DNA of 64,000 bases from Brachypodium distachyon (Eukaryota > Streptophyta > Magnoliopsida > Poales > Poaceae). The position numbers and the translations under genes were made by a program. The DNA lies in the NCBI RefSeq assembly GCF_000005505.3, contig NC_016132.3, positions 23,922,501 to 23,986,500 on the forward strand. Direction: 5' to 3'. Below, piece by piece: positions 45,715-57,479 of the stretch (positions are counted from its first letter, which is position 1; every line of letters begins with the position of its first letter). The notes beneath the pieces were generated by a model that ran no database searches, had not been told where the DNA came from, and saw nothing but the letters and a program-made list of their open reading frames with translations.

Positions 45715-46530
45715 TGTCAGGGGGATGACCCTGGGTAGGGTCATGGTGACACAACTCTAGCCGAGATGACGGAGGCAAAGCCGGCATAGTTATATATGCC
45801 GGCATCGTAAAGTCAAACTGACACTAAGCCGGCATCCCGGGCGTATGCCGGCATGACTATTTTGTCTTATGAGTTTGCAGGATAAGCACGAGCACCTTGA
45901 TCTCGGCGATAGCCGAGATCTCTCAACGGTCTTATCCTGACCACGCAGTGCAAAGTAAAGCAGAGCCATCATCATCTCAGAAAAACAGTCAGCACCTGCG
46001 TAGCGGCATCAGGCGACTGTAGAGAGCAAGCACCGAAAGAGAATCTCTGACGGAAGCCGGTAGAGGATAGCGGTACTTTTTGCAGGGTAACAGGGAAAAG
46101 TAAAGTTGTTTTGTTCCCTGCGATGCTACCGGGAGGGAACCAAGCCGCGTGCCCGGTGGGGCCCAAGGAAGATGGCGTTAGACTTGGTCCACATGTCAGT
46201 GTGACATGGGCGGCCTATAAATAAAACCTTACCCCTCTATAAGAAGGGAGGAGGGTGCACTTAGACAACTAGGTTTTCCCCTTCTTCTTCTTCTTCCTCA
46301 AGAATACAGCTCAAGGAGCGCCATTGTTGAGCTTGCTTATCTCGACTAATCCAACAAAGCAGGAGTAGGAGTCTTACCTCGGCAAAAGGGCTCCGAACCT
46401 GGGTAGATCCGTGTGTGCTTGTGTGATTCGTGCGTGTTTCCCTTCACGTCCTCCCTCCTCCGGTTCCTCCTTCGTCCATCGGCCCCAAGTTAAGCCATCC
46501 TATGGCATCTGCCGTGTCAATACCACGACA
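45715..46530 (+). repeat. 5' LTR of Tat element 2
   Basis: It starts TGTCAGGGGGATGACCC and ends ACCACGACA. A TATA box TATAAATA lies at 46216-46223, followed by a CTT-rich stretch near 46280-46300. Flanked on the left by TACCC. Confidence 0.96.
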
Positions 46531-46532
46531 GT

Positions 46533-46550
46533 TGGCGCCCACCGTGGGGC
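46533..46550 (+). promoter_or_regulatory. Primer-binding site of Tat element 2
   Basis: TGGCGCCCACCGTGGGGC begins 2 nt inside the 5' LTR. The tRNA partner was not determined. Confidence 0.75.
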
Positions 46551-46582
46551 CAGCAGCGGCGCTGGCTGGAGTTTTCATCCGG

Positions 46583-49500
46583 ATGGGAAGTTTCCTCGTC
46601 ACCGGAGAGCGCGTGGTCTCCGGTTTAGTCCAGAGATTCGGCTCTCTGGACTTCATCAACAACAACGCGGGCTGCTTCAACGGCGCACCGCTTCCCTGCG
46701 CAGGCCGCTTCATCAACTTCGGCTTGCACGAGGTTTATGTTGCTACTGACAGTCCCCGCAGGTACCCAGAGCAGGTGGTGATGGCCGAAGATCCCCCTGC
46801 CATCTGCACAGTTCGCGGCCGGCACGCCGACTGCCCCGCTGACTATGTGGAGGACATGGTGACGGCTCATGGCGTTGATGCGGGATGGGACGCCGCGGGA
46901 AGCAGCGTGGTCCCAACCAAGTCCGCCAGAACGGCGAAGCTCCCCTTGGAAAAGCCGGAGAACATCGCCGCTCAAGCTGGCACATCGGCTCTGCCGCCAA
47001 AGCCAACACAGATCCAGGCCTCCATCGAACGGCTGACCGCGCCGGTAGCATCGAATGCTAACCCGGCCCAGCTGCAGGCGGAGAGACAGAAGCTGCTGAA
47101 GGAAGCAGTCGATGTCACTCACGCTCGACAACAGCTCGACATCTCGTTCCGGGAGTATAACAAAGCCCATGGTCTTAGTTCTACTGCGTTTAGTAACCCT
47201 AGCCGAGTTGGGGAGGTGCGTAATCGTGGTAAGAACTTGAATGCCGAGATGACGAGAGAAGGCAGGGGTGCACCACCAGCGTCAACAAGTTTTGCCTCGG
47301 CACTAAAGCCGAAATACAATACCCCTGTCAAAAATCTCAGGGCTGCCGAGACTGCGGCTGAGGAGTTGCCGAATCTTACGGGAGAGGCACTTCGGCAGCA
47401 GCAGCTGCGCGTGAAAGAGCTTCTCCAAATAGCTAACGAGCAGAATGAGGCGTATATGAGAATGCACGGCAAACCCGGCACATCTCAGGTTATTCACTCG
47501 GCTGCAGATGTCGGTGGCCGCGTTGATAAGCAAGCATCCTCACCTGGTGGCAAACGGGACAAAAGCGTAAACTCTGGCCGGAATAAGCAGCTGGAGCGTC
47601 ATGACCCGGCTCTGGCAGAGAAACAGATAGTCAGAAGGGTTGATGACCGCCAAAGCGGCCTGCATCCCGGCGACAATCGCCGAGACCAGCAAGAGCGTTA
47701 CTCGTTTGATCGTGAACACCGACCTCGGGGTCCGGCACCCAATACTGCTGCAGGACAGCAGGGTGTCGGGCGCAATCCTCCCTATCGAGGTGAAGATCGC
47801 CGGTATGACCATTACGATGACGGGTACTCGGCTATGGGCGACGAGGGTTATATCAGGCGAGAGCGTGATAATCTCGGCCCGCTCGGAGCCCGAGTTGGGA
47901 ACAGACAGGTATCACCTCTGGATGCCCGACATCGGCTTGACAGAATTTATTTGTGCGAGCTTCTGGAGGAGCAAGGCCCTCCGGGACCGCGTTGCTTTGC
48001 GCATCGGATCATGAGGGAGAGACCAGCCCCGGGTTTCCAGCTGCCTAGGGGTACAAGAACGTATGATGGCAACACTAAGTCGGAAGATTGGTGTGGCGAC
48101 CCAGACCATTAAGGACCTGGAATCACTGTGTTTATAGTACTAGTCCCTGGATCAGTGCTAGTACCCACAGTTCACGATGAAATATCACAATTCATGTCTT
48201 TATTACAACGCATAAAAGATAACAATCTAGAGTATTATTACACAACGAAAGTCTAAAAAATATCAAATGAAGATAAATGAGCTTCCATCCACGCCACAGG
48301 CAAGTTGAATGTAGACTCGCGACTGTGCGTACGTCCTTCCTTTAATTATCACTCTCTGCACATGATAGGTGCAGATAAGTACATTGAATGTACTCGCAAG
48401 TAAATACCTGTGAGGTTAGGAGAAATGCAAGTACATGCTTATTGGATAGTTCCTAAGTGGCTTCTATGGTTCTTTTGCCAAAACAGCAAGTTTCATTTTG
48501 AAATACTCATAATATCTTTTCTTTGCAAAACTCTAAATCTAGAATTTCATAGAAAATAGTTTTGAAAAGTAGATATGGTCTTTCTGTGGAATCTCCACGA
48601 CCTAACTATGTATTCTGGATCAAACTGACACTCACATAGCAACCCTTGATTTCCCTGACCCATTCTGTGGGATCCATCAAGTAGATACTCATTATGTGGA
48701 TGCTTCCATCGAGTCAAAACAGTTTTTGGTTTTTGAAAACAAAACTAGAAGATCTCCTCTTAACCAGACTTAGTAGCTCAAAGATTGCCTGCAACCAAGG
48801 GCATGGCTAATCGATTAGATTGACACTCTGCAGAGGTTTGTGCACTTTACCCACCAGACACAATCAGTCCAAAGTGTTGCCTAATGACAAGCGTGCGCAA
48901 CTGGTAAAGATTGTGACGAAGTCTTTCACTAGAAGCCCCCTATACTCAATCCTGGCACCGCCCGCCCCATATGAGCACATTGGCCCCTCTCCGGATGACG
49001 ATACCCAAGTAAGGGTTTCCCGCTAGTTACTTGACTAAGCCAGAGCCATAATAGCAGGTGGTTGTACAGGTAAGCTTTTGGGTTCCATTGGAAAAGAATT
49101 GAACTTTTAAATTCTGGACGGCGGTCCCCACCGAAAATCCTGAGCATCTGCAGAGCCGAATTGGATGCTGCCCTTGTCGACAACCAATAATGGTCTCAAA
49201 CATACCACTCCGCCCAGTTGAAAACATTTTGAGATTTTTTTTCGAAAACATTTTTCCAAACACATACGACTCAATTCTGAGCACTTAATACTTTGAAAAT
49301 AGTTTTGGGTCCCTCCCGGTACAATAATGTAGCAAGCACTTTGTAAAATCATACAAGTAATAACTTAGGGTAATTGGTGGCATGACTATAACCTATAGGC
49401 ATACTACTTAGGACATAGCTAATAAATTGCAAACACATTTTATAAATACTTCATAACAATATAAACCTACACATGCATGCCTACAACTTGTAAACAAAGT

Positions 49501-52450
49501 AGCATATGCAAAAATTATAGGATTCTAGATGATCAAAGGTATCCACTTGCCTGGGCCTGAGTTGCTGTAACGATCAGAATTTCCCTGGCACTCTTCGCAC
49601 TCACACTCGGGATAATCTATCGCGAAGAACGAAAGCAACAATTAATAACTTGTTGAACAACTCCAAATTATAACTCCAATAAGAGCCGGATAAGAATTAC
49701 AAAAACTTAAATTTAGAAAAGCAGCTAACAAGTCACAACTAATACTAATCCAACCGTAAGCCGAGATCTAAGGCTAGGAACAAGATTTGGAACCAAGTGG
49801 AGACAAATGATAACCTACAAGTTGATAGCAGATAGCGAATCTAACGGGAAGAGGACTGTCGAAACACGTCTGAACTAACGGTACGGAAGGTACTGAAACT
49901 AATAACGTAACTTAAGGCTTATAACACAGAAACTTTCATCTAAAACGGAGCTACGAAACAAAAGATACAAGCCTACGAAAGTAGCTAATCAAAACAGGGT
50001 TCTGTGAATACAATTTTGAATTATTAATCTAGTAGTGTAATCTAATTACATGTTACGTGAAGAGTTTTCTCAGGTGTAGAGTTTTAACCAATGTTTACAT
50101 TACAGAAAGAATAAACCAAAAGGAATTTATAGATTTTAAACATTAAGCTCTACAAAGTGTCTAATCAATAACAGTGCTGGCTAGACTAAACCGGTGCCTA
50201 AGTTCTTTTTAACAGGTAGCTAGTTTTGACAAACTTTTAGTTCATTATATAAATCTACAAAAGGTGTAAAAAATTAACAGGGTGTAACACAAGACCTACT
50301 CGTCAAACTACAGAAGCTTACAACCTAAACGGGTCTACAATCTACTCAACAAGAACGTTGAAAGGTATCAAATCTAAAACAGACTACTGGGAATACCGAT
50401 TTGGAACGATGATGCACTGCTGAAGATGATAGAGACGAGGCTTCTAATGAGGTCTAATTTATAGAGAAAGATGTAAGCTACCAGATGCAAAAAGAATTTC
50501 CTAAATACGATCTACGGAACAAAAGATACGGAGTATAGAAGTAGGCTTATCAAAACAGACTGCAGATCGAAAACAGAGCAAGAAAGCTCACCGGAGAAGA
50601 TGAAGTTCGCCGGAGTTGATGGGGTTGGCGAAACAGAGGTTTCTGGTGGCAAGGCTGTGGTGTATGGTGTTCTAGGCATCGATAGGGATCTAAAGGTGGT
50701 GGTGGCTCGGGCTAATTTGGGGTGAGGTGGTAGGAATTGCTCGCCGGAGCTTGCGTGGAAACGGCGACGAAACTTGAAATTGGTGGCAAGATTGACTGCG
50801 GCTTCGAGCTAGGTTTCGAGGGATTGGTCGGGGCTCTCAAGGGCGTCAGGTTGGGGTATTTATAGGGCTCGGGGCGCTCGGGATAAGGCCGGCGGCGGGT
50901 GAGATTTGAACGGGATTCGGTTTCGCTTAAAATTCAGACGAGATAGAGTCCGGGAGGGTTTCAATCTTGTTGGGATAGATTCCTTGCCGTGTGGGTCACG
51001 AATTAGCGAAGAAATCGCGGAGAAAAACGGTTCGGAGGGTGGTGTTCGAGGTGGACGGCCATGGACGCCGGCGACTCGAGCTCGAGCTCGGGCTCGGCCG
51101 TGGCAGGGGCAGTGCGGGCGGGCTGCGGGGCTGCGGCGGAGCCAAGGCGGCGGGGCGGGGCCGGCGAGCAGCGGCGGCGGCCGAGCTGGGCTTGGCCATG
51201 GACGCAGCCAGAACAGGCTGTGCCTGTGCTTGCGTGAGGAAGAAGAAGGAAGAAAGGAGAAAAGAAAAAAAAAAGGAAAAGGAAAAAGGAAAGATGGCCG
51301 TTGGATGGGAAATGGATGGATGAGATTAAAAGATACCCCTTCGGTACACTTAAGTGAAAATGGGTTTCACCGAAATACGCCTCCATGTAGAGAAAACGTA
51401 CTCCGCGGAATAAAAGAAAAACAAATAAAGAAATAGCTTTTTCTGGGTTTCTAAATCGCCAAAAAATTAAATAAGTCGAATAAAATACCAAACGGCATCG
51501 GAACAATTCCAGAAAATTCTTGAAATTCCAAATACCTGCCTGGAAGCTAGGAAAAATAGTTTCCTCATGGAATATAATTTATAAAAATATTTTTAATGCA
51601 TATGCAGCTCAAATAAATTCCAACAAAGGTATATAATCACTCTTAAGGTCCAAATAAACTCTCAATTAAATTGTAAGATCATCTCCAAACTCAAATATGG
51701 TCAAAATGATATGCATGTGACATGAAAAAGGTGATATCATCCAAATTAGAAAAATTGGGATGTTACAATTGGCTGGAAGACTATGTCACGGCGGTGAGCG
51801 TGGCAGGCGGTAACCGCAGATGGGCAGTATGTTATGTACCCCATATGCTGGTAGGGCCGGTAAGGATATGGCTGAACAACTTGCCGGAGGGCAGCATCAA
51901 TTGCTGGATAGACTTCGAGGAAGCTTTTGTCAGCAATTTCACTAGCACTTACAAGAGGCCAAATCGTCGTCAACAGTTGTCCATATGCAAGCAAAGAGAA
52001 ACGAGACTGACCGGGATTACCTGACAAGGTGGCACAATCTCCGCAATTCCTGTGAAGGAATAGTGGAATCGCAAGCCATAGCGTGGTTTGCCCAAGGATG
52101 CCGACACGGTAGCATGTTGTGGCAGAAGCTGCAAAGAGAGATGCCGGCCACTATCTGAGATGATCAGAATCGCTGACATGTGTGCGCTTGGCGATCCGAC
52201 TCAGCCCTCGCTGATGCCAGTAGAACCACAAAGGGAGCAACTGACATACAATCCTGCCGGGGCATTCCGAAGGAACGATCATCAAGATCATCACAACAAG
52301 AGAAGAGATGATAGGCTGGATTACCGGTATGGGCCAGCCCATGTCGCCGCAGGTCCAGCCAGCGTCAGAAAACAGGAAATCAGCAATGGATCAAGAAGAG
52401 AGAACAAAAGAAGCCCTGACAGGTTAAGCCGAAGTATACGTTCGAGGTGA
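46583..52450 (+). pseudogene. gag of Tat element 2, split by a nested LTR-like insertion
   Basis: The ATG at 46583 (MGSFLVTGERVV) opens a long frame to 48091. There the nested insertion starts in codon TGG. After the insertion (from 51773) the same frame resumes with LEDYVTAVSVAGG, VRIWLNNLPEGSINCWIDF and FTSTYKRPNRRQQL, which is capsid sequence. A base gain near 52000 shifts the frame and a second shift occurs near 52155. The last part is Arg/Asp-rich (HHNKRRDDRLDYRYG). A CxxH...HTTRQC motif near 52465-52520 looks like the C-terminal zinc-binding segment. Confidence 0.8.
48092..51767 (+). mobile_element. Nested 3676-bp solo LTR-like insertion, copy A
   Basis: It runs from TGTGGCGACCCAGACC to TTGGGATGTTACA and is flanked by a 5-bp duplication ATTGG (48087-48091 and 51768-51772). 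No gag, pol or internal primer-binding site is seen, so it is probably a solo LTR of a long-LTR gypsy family (Tekay/RIRE3-like elements have LTRs of this size) rather than a whole element. A TATA-like TATTTATAGGG lies at about 50857. GC-rich open frames at 50906-51436 are not convincing genes. The older relative is 30281-34219. Confidence 0.85.
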
Positions 52451-53517
52451 TGTTGGATCAGCCTTGTCGTTTTCACACAACTAACCCCAACGAGCCGGCG
52501 AACCACACAACGCGGCAATGCAGCTGGATGCAGCGGGCCGAGAAGGGCGAAGCAAGTCGGTTACCCCCTCCTCCACCGCTTACAGGTGCTAACGCACATA
52601 TCCAGGGACCCCCTCAGGCTTACAATGCAGTCAACCAGGTGGAAGAACAAGAAATCCCGGGGTATGCCGAAAGAAATGAGTACAAAGAGCATCACCAGAG
52701 CTACATGATCTTCATCACTGAGCCAACTGACAAGCAAAGTCAGCGCAGGCGAGAGATGGAGGTCAATGATGTTATGCCGGCTGTTCCAAAGTTCATGTAT
52801 TGGTCGGAGCAGGAGATCAATTGGAACCGGGCAGACCATCCCAAGGTTATGCCCAACCCTGGCGGATATGCCCTGGTGGTCGACCCGACACTCATCGGGC
52901 CCGACATTAACGTCAAGTTCACTCGGGTTCTCATCGATAATGGGAGCAGCATCAATATCCTGTATCGGGACACAATGCTTAAGCTCGGCATTACTGATAA
53001 CATGCTTGAGCCTAGCCGGACTACCTTTCAGGGTATTATGCCGGGAGTGTCATGTGCCCCGGTAGGCAAGATCTGAGTAGACGTCTTATTCGGCACCAGG
53101 GAGAACTGTCAGACCGAAAATCTAGTGTTCGAGGTGGTGGACCTTAGCAGTCCATACCATGTGCTGCTTGGCAGACCAGCACTCGCAAAGTTCATGGCTA
53201 CTACTCACATTGGTTATCTTAAAATGAAGATGCTAGGACCAAATGGTTGCATAACTATCACTGGCAACTACAAACGCTCAATGGAATGTGCAGCGGCCGG
53301 GTCTCGTTTGGCCGAGTCACTAGTCATTGCAGGCGAGAAGAAGAAGTTACAAGAAGCTGTTGCGATGGCTCAGGAGGCACAAATTGGCCTGCCGGCTATG
53401 ACAAATCCCCACGGAAGTGAGGCCTTTCAGGCAGCCACGGAGACAAAAAAGATACAGGTTGACAGTGAGTTTTCGGACCGCACCGTCATCATTGGTGCCA
53501 GCCTGGGAGAGAAATAG
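52447..53517 (+). pseudogene. gag C-terminus and protease of Tat element 2
   Basis: The protease loop reads VLIDNGSSINILY (near 52930), where the D-N-G-S-S form replaces the classical D-T/S-G. A TGA at 53074-53076 interrupts the domain. The frame continues unshifted with VVDLSSPYHVLLGRPALAKF, a typical protease C-terminal block, then a Lys/Ala-rich linker. It ends in TAG at 53515-53517, followed in the same frame by RT. Both stops are single substitutions in an otherwise open frame. Confidence 0.85.
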
Positions 53518-55549
53518 GAAGGCGAGCTTAGCAGCTTCCTCCGTGAGAATCGGGATATCTTCGCATGGTCAACTCAAGACCTGCCAGGTATGCCGAGGGA
53601 GTTGGTTAAGCACTCATTACATGTCAGACGAGACACAAGACCGGTGAAGCAGCCCCTTCGACGCTTCGTCGACGACAGAAGGAAAGTCATTTCGGAAGAA
53701 GTATCCCGGCTCCTAGCTGCCGGCTTTATCATGGAAGTGTTGCATCCCGACTGGCTGGCAAACCCGGTCATGGTCGAGAAGAAGAAAGACGACCCAACTG
53801 CTGCCAAGGTGTGGCGCATGTGTATCGACTACACCAGCCTAAACAAGGCATGTCTCAAAGATCCATTTCCGTTACCTCGGATCGATCAAGTGATCGACTC
53901 CACTGCCAGGTGTGAGCTGCTGTCTTTTGTAGATGCGTACTCTGGTTTTCACCAGATACCACTGAATCCTAATGATCAAATAAAGACATCATTTATCACC
54001 CCGTTCGAGGCTTATTGCTATCATACTATGCCGTTCGGTTTGAGAAACGCAGGGGCCACTTATCAAAGGTGCATGCAGAAGTGTTTGCATGATCAACTCG
54101 GCAAAAATGTGCAGGTATATGTCGATGATGTCGTCATAAAAACCAAGGAAAGCACCATGCTCCTAGATGATATCCGGGAAACATTCACAAATCTGAGGAG
54201 ATTCCGAATGAAACTAAACACGGGCCAAATGCACATTCGGTGTGCCAGCAGGAAAATTGCTTGGGTTCCTGGTATCAAGCCGGGGTATAGAAACGAACCA
54301 TGTGAAAATTGCCGCTATAGAAAGAATGAAATTGGCGAAGTGCCTCAAAAATGTGCAGAAATTCACTGGATGCCTAGCATCGCTGAGTCGTTTCATTAGT
54401 CGGCTAGGTGAAAAGGCTATGCCCTTATACCAGCTGATGAAGAAAACCGACAAATTTGTGTGGATGCCACAGGCAGACCTAACTTTTCCAGAGTTGAAGA
54501 AGATGATTGGTACGGCACCAATATTAGCCTTGCCAATGGAGAAGGAGTCTATGTTGTTATACATAGCAGCAACTAACCGAGTTGTTAGTGCTGTGATCGT
54601 AGTGGAAAGGGATGAAAACGGGAAATCGGTGCAGAGGCGGGTATATTACCTGAGCGAGATGTTATCGACGTCCAAGCAGAATTATCCCCATTACCAGAAA
54701 ATGTCGTATGGCATATATATGGCGGCAAAGAAGCTAAAGCATTACTTTGAGGCACATCAGATCCGAGTTATATGCAAGGCACCTGTCTCGAAAATCATGA
54801 GTAACAAAGACGCGAGCGGCCGAGTTGTAAAATGGGCTGTCGAGTTGGCGCCCTATGCGCTGCAGTACGACAGACGAGATGCCATAAAATCTCAGGCTTT
54901 GGCGGATTTCTTGGTGGATTGGACCGAGATGGAGTATGAACCAACGCCCCCGGAAACTAACTACCGGAAAATTTATTTTGACGGCTCTAAGATGAAAAGT
55001 GGGCTTGGTGCCGGCATAGTTCTGACCTCGCCAAAGCGCGACCAACTTAAGTACGTATTGCAAATTCACTTCACAGCATCCAACAATGTTGCCGAGTATG
55101 AGGCACTTGTGCATAGACTGAAAATGGCGAAAGAAATTGGAGTCCGCCGGATTCAATGTTTTGGTAATTCTGATCTGGTCGTCCAGCAAGCCTCTGGAAA
55201 TTGGGGTGCATTGGATGCCAATATGGCGCTATATCGTTTCCATGTTCAGAAGACCAGTGGCCATTTCGAAAGGTGCGAGTTTCATCATATACCGCGGGCG
55301 GAAAATGAGGCAGGCAACACATTGTCGAAACTCGGCTCAACACGACAGGCTATTCCGGCTGGTGTGGCGTTAGAGCATTTATGCAAACCATCCGTCAAGC
55401 CATCACCGGAATTGGATTCCATATTTATCCCGGCGAGATCAGAAGCCGATTCACCCCCATGGACACCGATAGCGGCAACGGTTCCAGTAACCCGGGGATT
55501 GAGTGCCTTAATCCAGCAGAAGCAATGGCGATTGAGCCAATGGATATAG
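53518..55549 (+). pseudogene. Reverse transcriptase, RNase H and second RNase H of Tat element 2
   Basis: RT motifs are FAWSTQDLPGMP, LHPDWLANPVMVEKK, DYTSLNKACLKDPFPLPRID, YSGFHQIPL, MPFGLRNAGATYQRC and the catalytic YVDDVVI (54119-54139). A one-base gain near 54230 shifts the frame, then KLLGFLVSSRGIE, the gypsy RNase H (VYYLSEMLSTSKQNY, LKHYFEAH) and the additional Tat-type RNase H (YFDGSKMKSGLGAG, AEYEALVHRL, GNSDLVVQQ) follow. A further shift lies near 55470-55545. Confidence 0.9.
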
Positions 55550-56850
55550 ATGTGCCGGATGAGCCGATCTTCACTACTCGTCCTGTGTCGGCTTGGGCGC
55601 AACCGATAATGTCTTACCTCAAAGATGGGAATCTCCCGCAAGAGGAAGTGTCGGCAAGACAAATTCAGAGAAGGGCGAATGCGTACACCATCATCAATGG
55701 CGAGCTTTACAAGAGGAGCGTCACTAACGTCCTAGAGCGATGCGTCGAGCCGGAAGAAGGGCAAGAAATACTTCGGGATATTCATCAGGGAGAGTGTGAC
55801 CATCATGCATCTTCAAGAACGCTAGTGGGCATAGCTTTCCGGCATGGTTTTTACTGGCCGACTGTGTTGCAGAAAGCAGAGGACATAGTCAGGAAGCGTA
55901 ACTGCTGCCAGCGATATGCCAGCAAGATTCATATGCCGGCGTCCAAGCTCAAGACCATTCCAATAACTTGGCCGTTTGCTGTTTGCTGTTTGGATATGGT
56001 GGGACCGTTCAATCGGGCGCGAGGAGGCATGACGCATATCCTGGTTATGGTCGACAAGTTCACCAAATGGATTGAGGTGAAGAAAAGTGTGACGGCAAAA
56101 CCGCGGTGTCATTTCTGAAGGATATCATCTTGAGATATGGGAACCCGCATAGTATCATCACGGATAATGGAACGAACTTCGCGGAGGGACCTTTTGCGCG
56201 ATTCTGTGCGGAGAAGAAAATCCGGCTGGATGTCGCTTCCGTAGCACACCCTCAATCCAATGGACAAGTTGAAAGAGCAAACGGCATAGTTTTGGCCGGC
56301 ATAAAACCTCGACTAATTGAGCCATTGGAATGTACTCCGGGATGCTGGCTGGACGAACTTCCGGCCGTACTATGGATTCTCAGGACGACTCCCAATCGCT
56401 CTACAGGCTACACGCCATTCTTCCTCGTATACGGAGCGGAAGCTGTCCGACCAGCCGACGTTGAACATGACTCTCCACGAGTAACCATGTATACGCCGAG
56501 GTAAAAGAGGCCCGAGAAAATGATGTCGACCTGCTCGAAGAAGCATGGGAATTGGCTCTATCTCGGTCGGCCATCTACCAACAGCACCTAAGGTGTTATC
56601 ACAGCCGAAAGGTCAGCCCGCGAGTATTTCGGAAAGGAGATCTTGTCCTCCGACTTGTGCAGCGCACAGCTGGCATGCACAAACTATCACCTCCATGAGA
56701 AGGAACCTTCATTGTGAGCAAAGCGCTCCACAATGATTCCTACTATCTTATAGATGCACAAGATCCCAAGGCGAACAGGATGGACCGGTCAGGCGAGGAG
56801 ACCAAGAGGCCATGGAACGTAGCTTTGCTTCGTCAGTTCTATACTTGCGA
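55550..56850 (+). pseudogene. Integrase of Tat element 2
   Basis: It has the zinc-binding region (HQGECDHHASSRTL, FYWPTVLQ, NCCQRYASKIHMP), then all three catalytic positions: CLDMVGPF (Asp), ITDNGTNF (Asp, near 56161) and NGQVERANG (Glu, near 56260). The frame shifts near 56105 between the first and second aspartate. The C-terminal part (WILRTTPNRSTGYTPFFLVYGAEA) shifts again near 56495 and continues to the RPWNVALLRQFYT block at about 56840. The fold is complete, but the copy is not translatable as one protein. Confidence 0.87.
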
Positions 56851-57479
56851 GCTGAGTATTTGTACCGTTTTTTCCTTATGTTGAATGTTTTAAGACAATG
56901 AAATTATCCGTCGAGTTCTTAAAAGAAACTCAGGGACTTCCATATCATTTAAGTGTTGTATTGCAATTATCTTTCGTGTGTCGGCGTGGCTTAATTGCGT
57001 AATCTTATGTCGGTCTAGTAGTGTGTCGGTGTTGAAAATCCCCTCTATGACTTCGCTGCTGTCCGCAACCCGGCTTCATGGCAAGCTAGAGACGGGTATA
57101 AAATAACCGAACACATGAAAAGCGACTACGGAAACAAGCAATGAAGCGATCCGAAATGCACATTATTTTAACTCGGCATTTGTTTTTTAACTTGGTTATT
57201 GCCGAGCGAATTTGTTGAGTCACTTTTTTTTTTGAAAGAGTGGTTTTATCACTTTGTGATTCATGCGTCGAACGCTGGCAAGGCAGACAGAAGAATCGAA
57301 GTCACAAAATTTCACTAAGAGAAAAAAAAGGAACTCAAGGACTCGGTCAGGAATTCGATAATCAAAAGATTTAATTGAATTAAGAGCAAAATGTCTTACA
57401 AACAGAAGTATATCATTTCGATTACATTTGTACCCGGCATTCCAGGGATCTAATATTTCTAGAGCTTTTTATGACTAAG
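56851..57479. other. Spacer between integrase and the antisense gene
   Basis: AT-rich, no gene. This would hold the shared 3' ends of the two convergent transcription units (AATGAAATTA at 56897, and AGTCATAAAAAGC at 57472 for the antisense side). Confidence 0.4.

Noticed and set aside
50906..51436. Plus-strand gene inside the nested LTR
   Set aside because: Low-complexity Arg/Lys/Gly-rich frames in a GC- and purine-rich LTR region, with no domain; the frame is not kept in the relative at 30281-34219.
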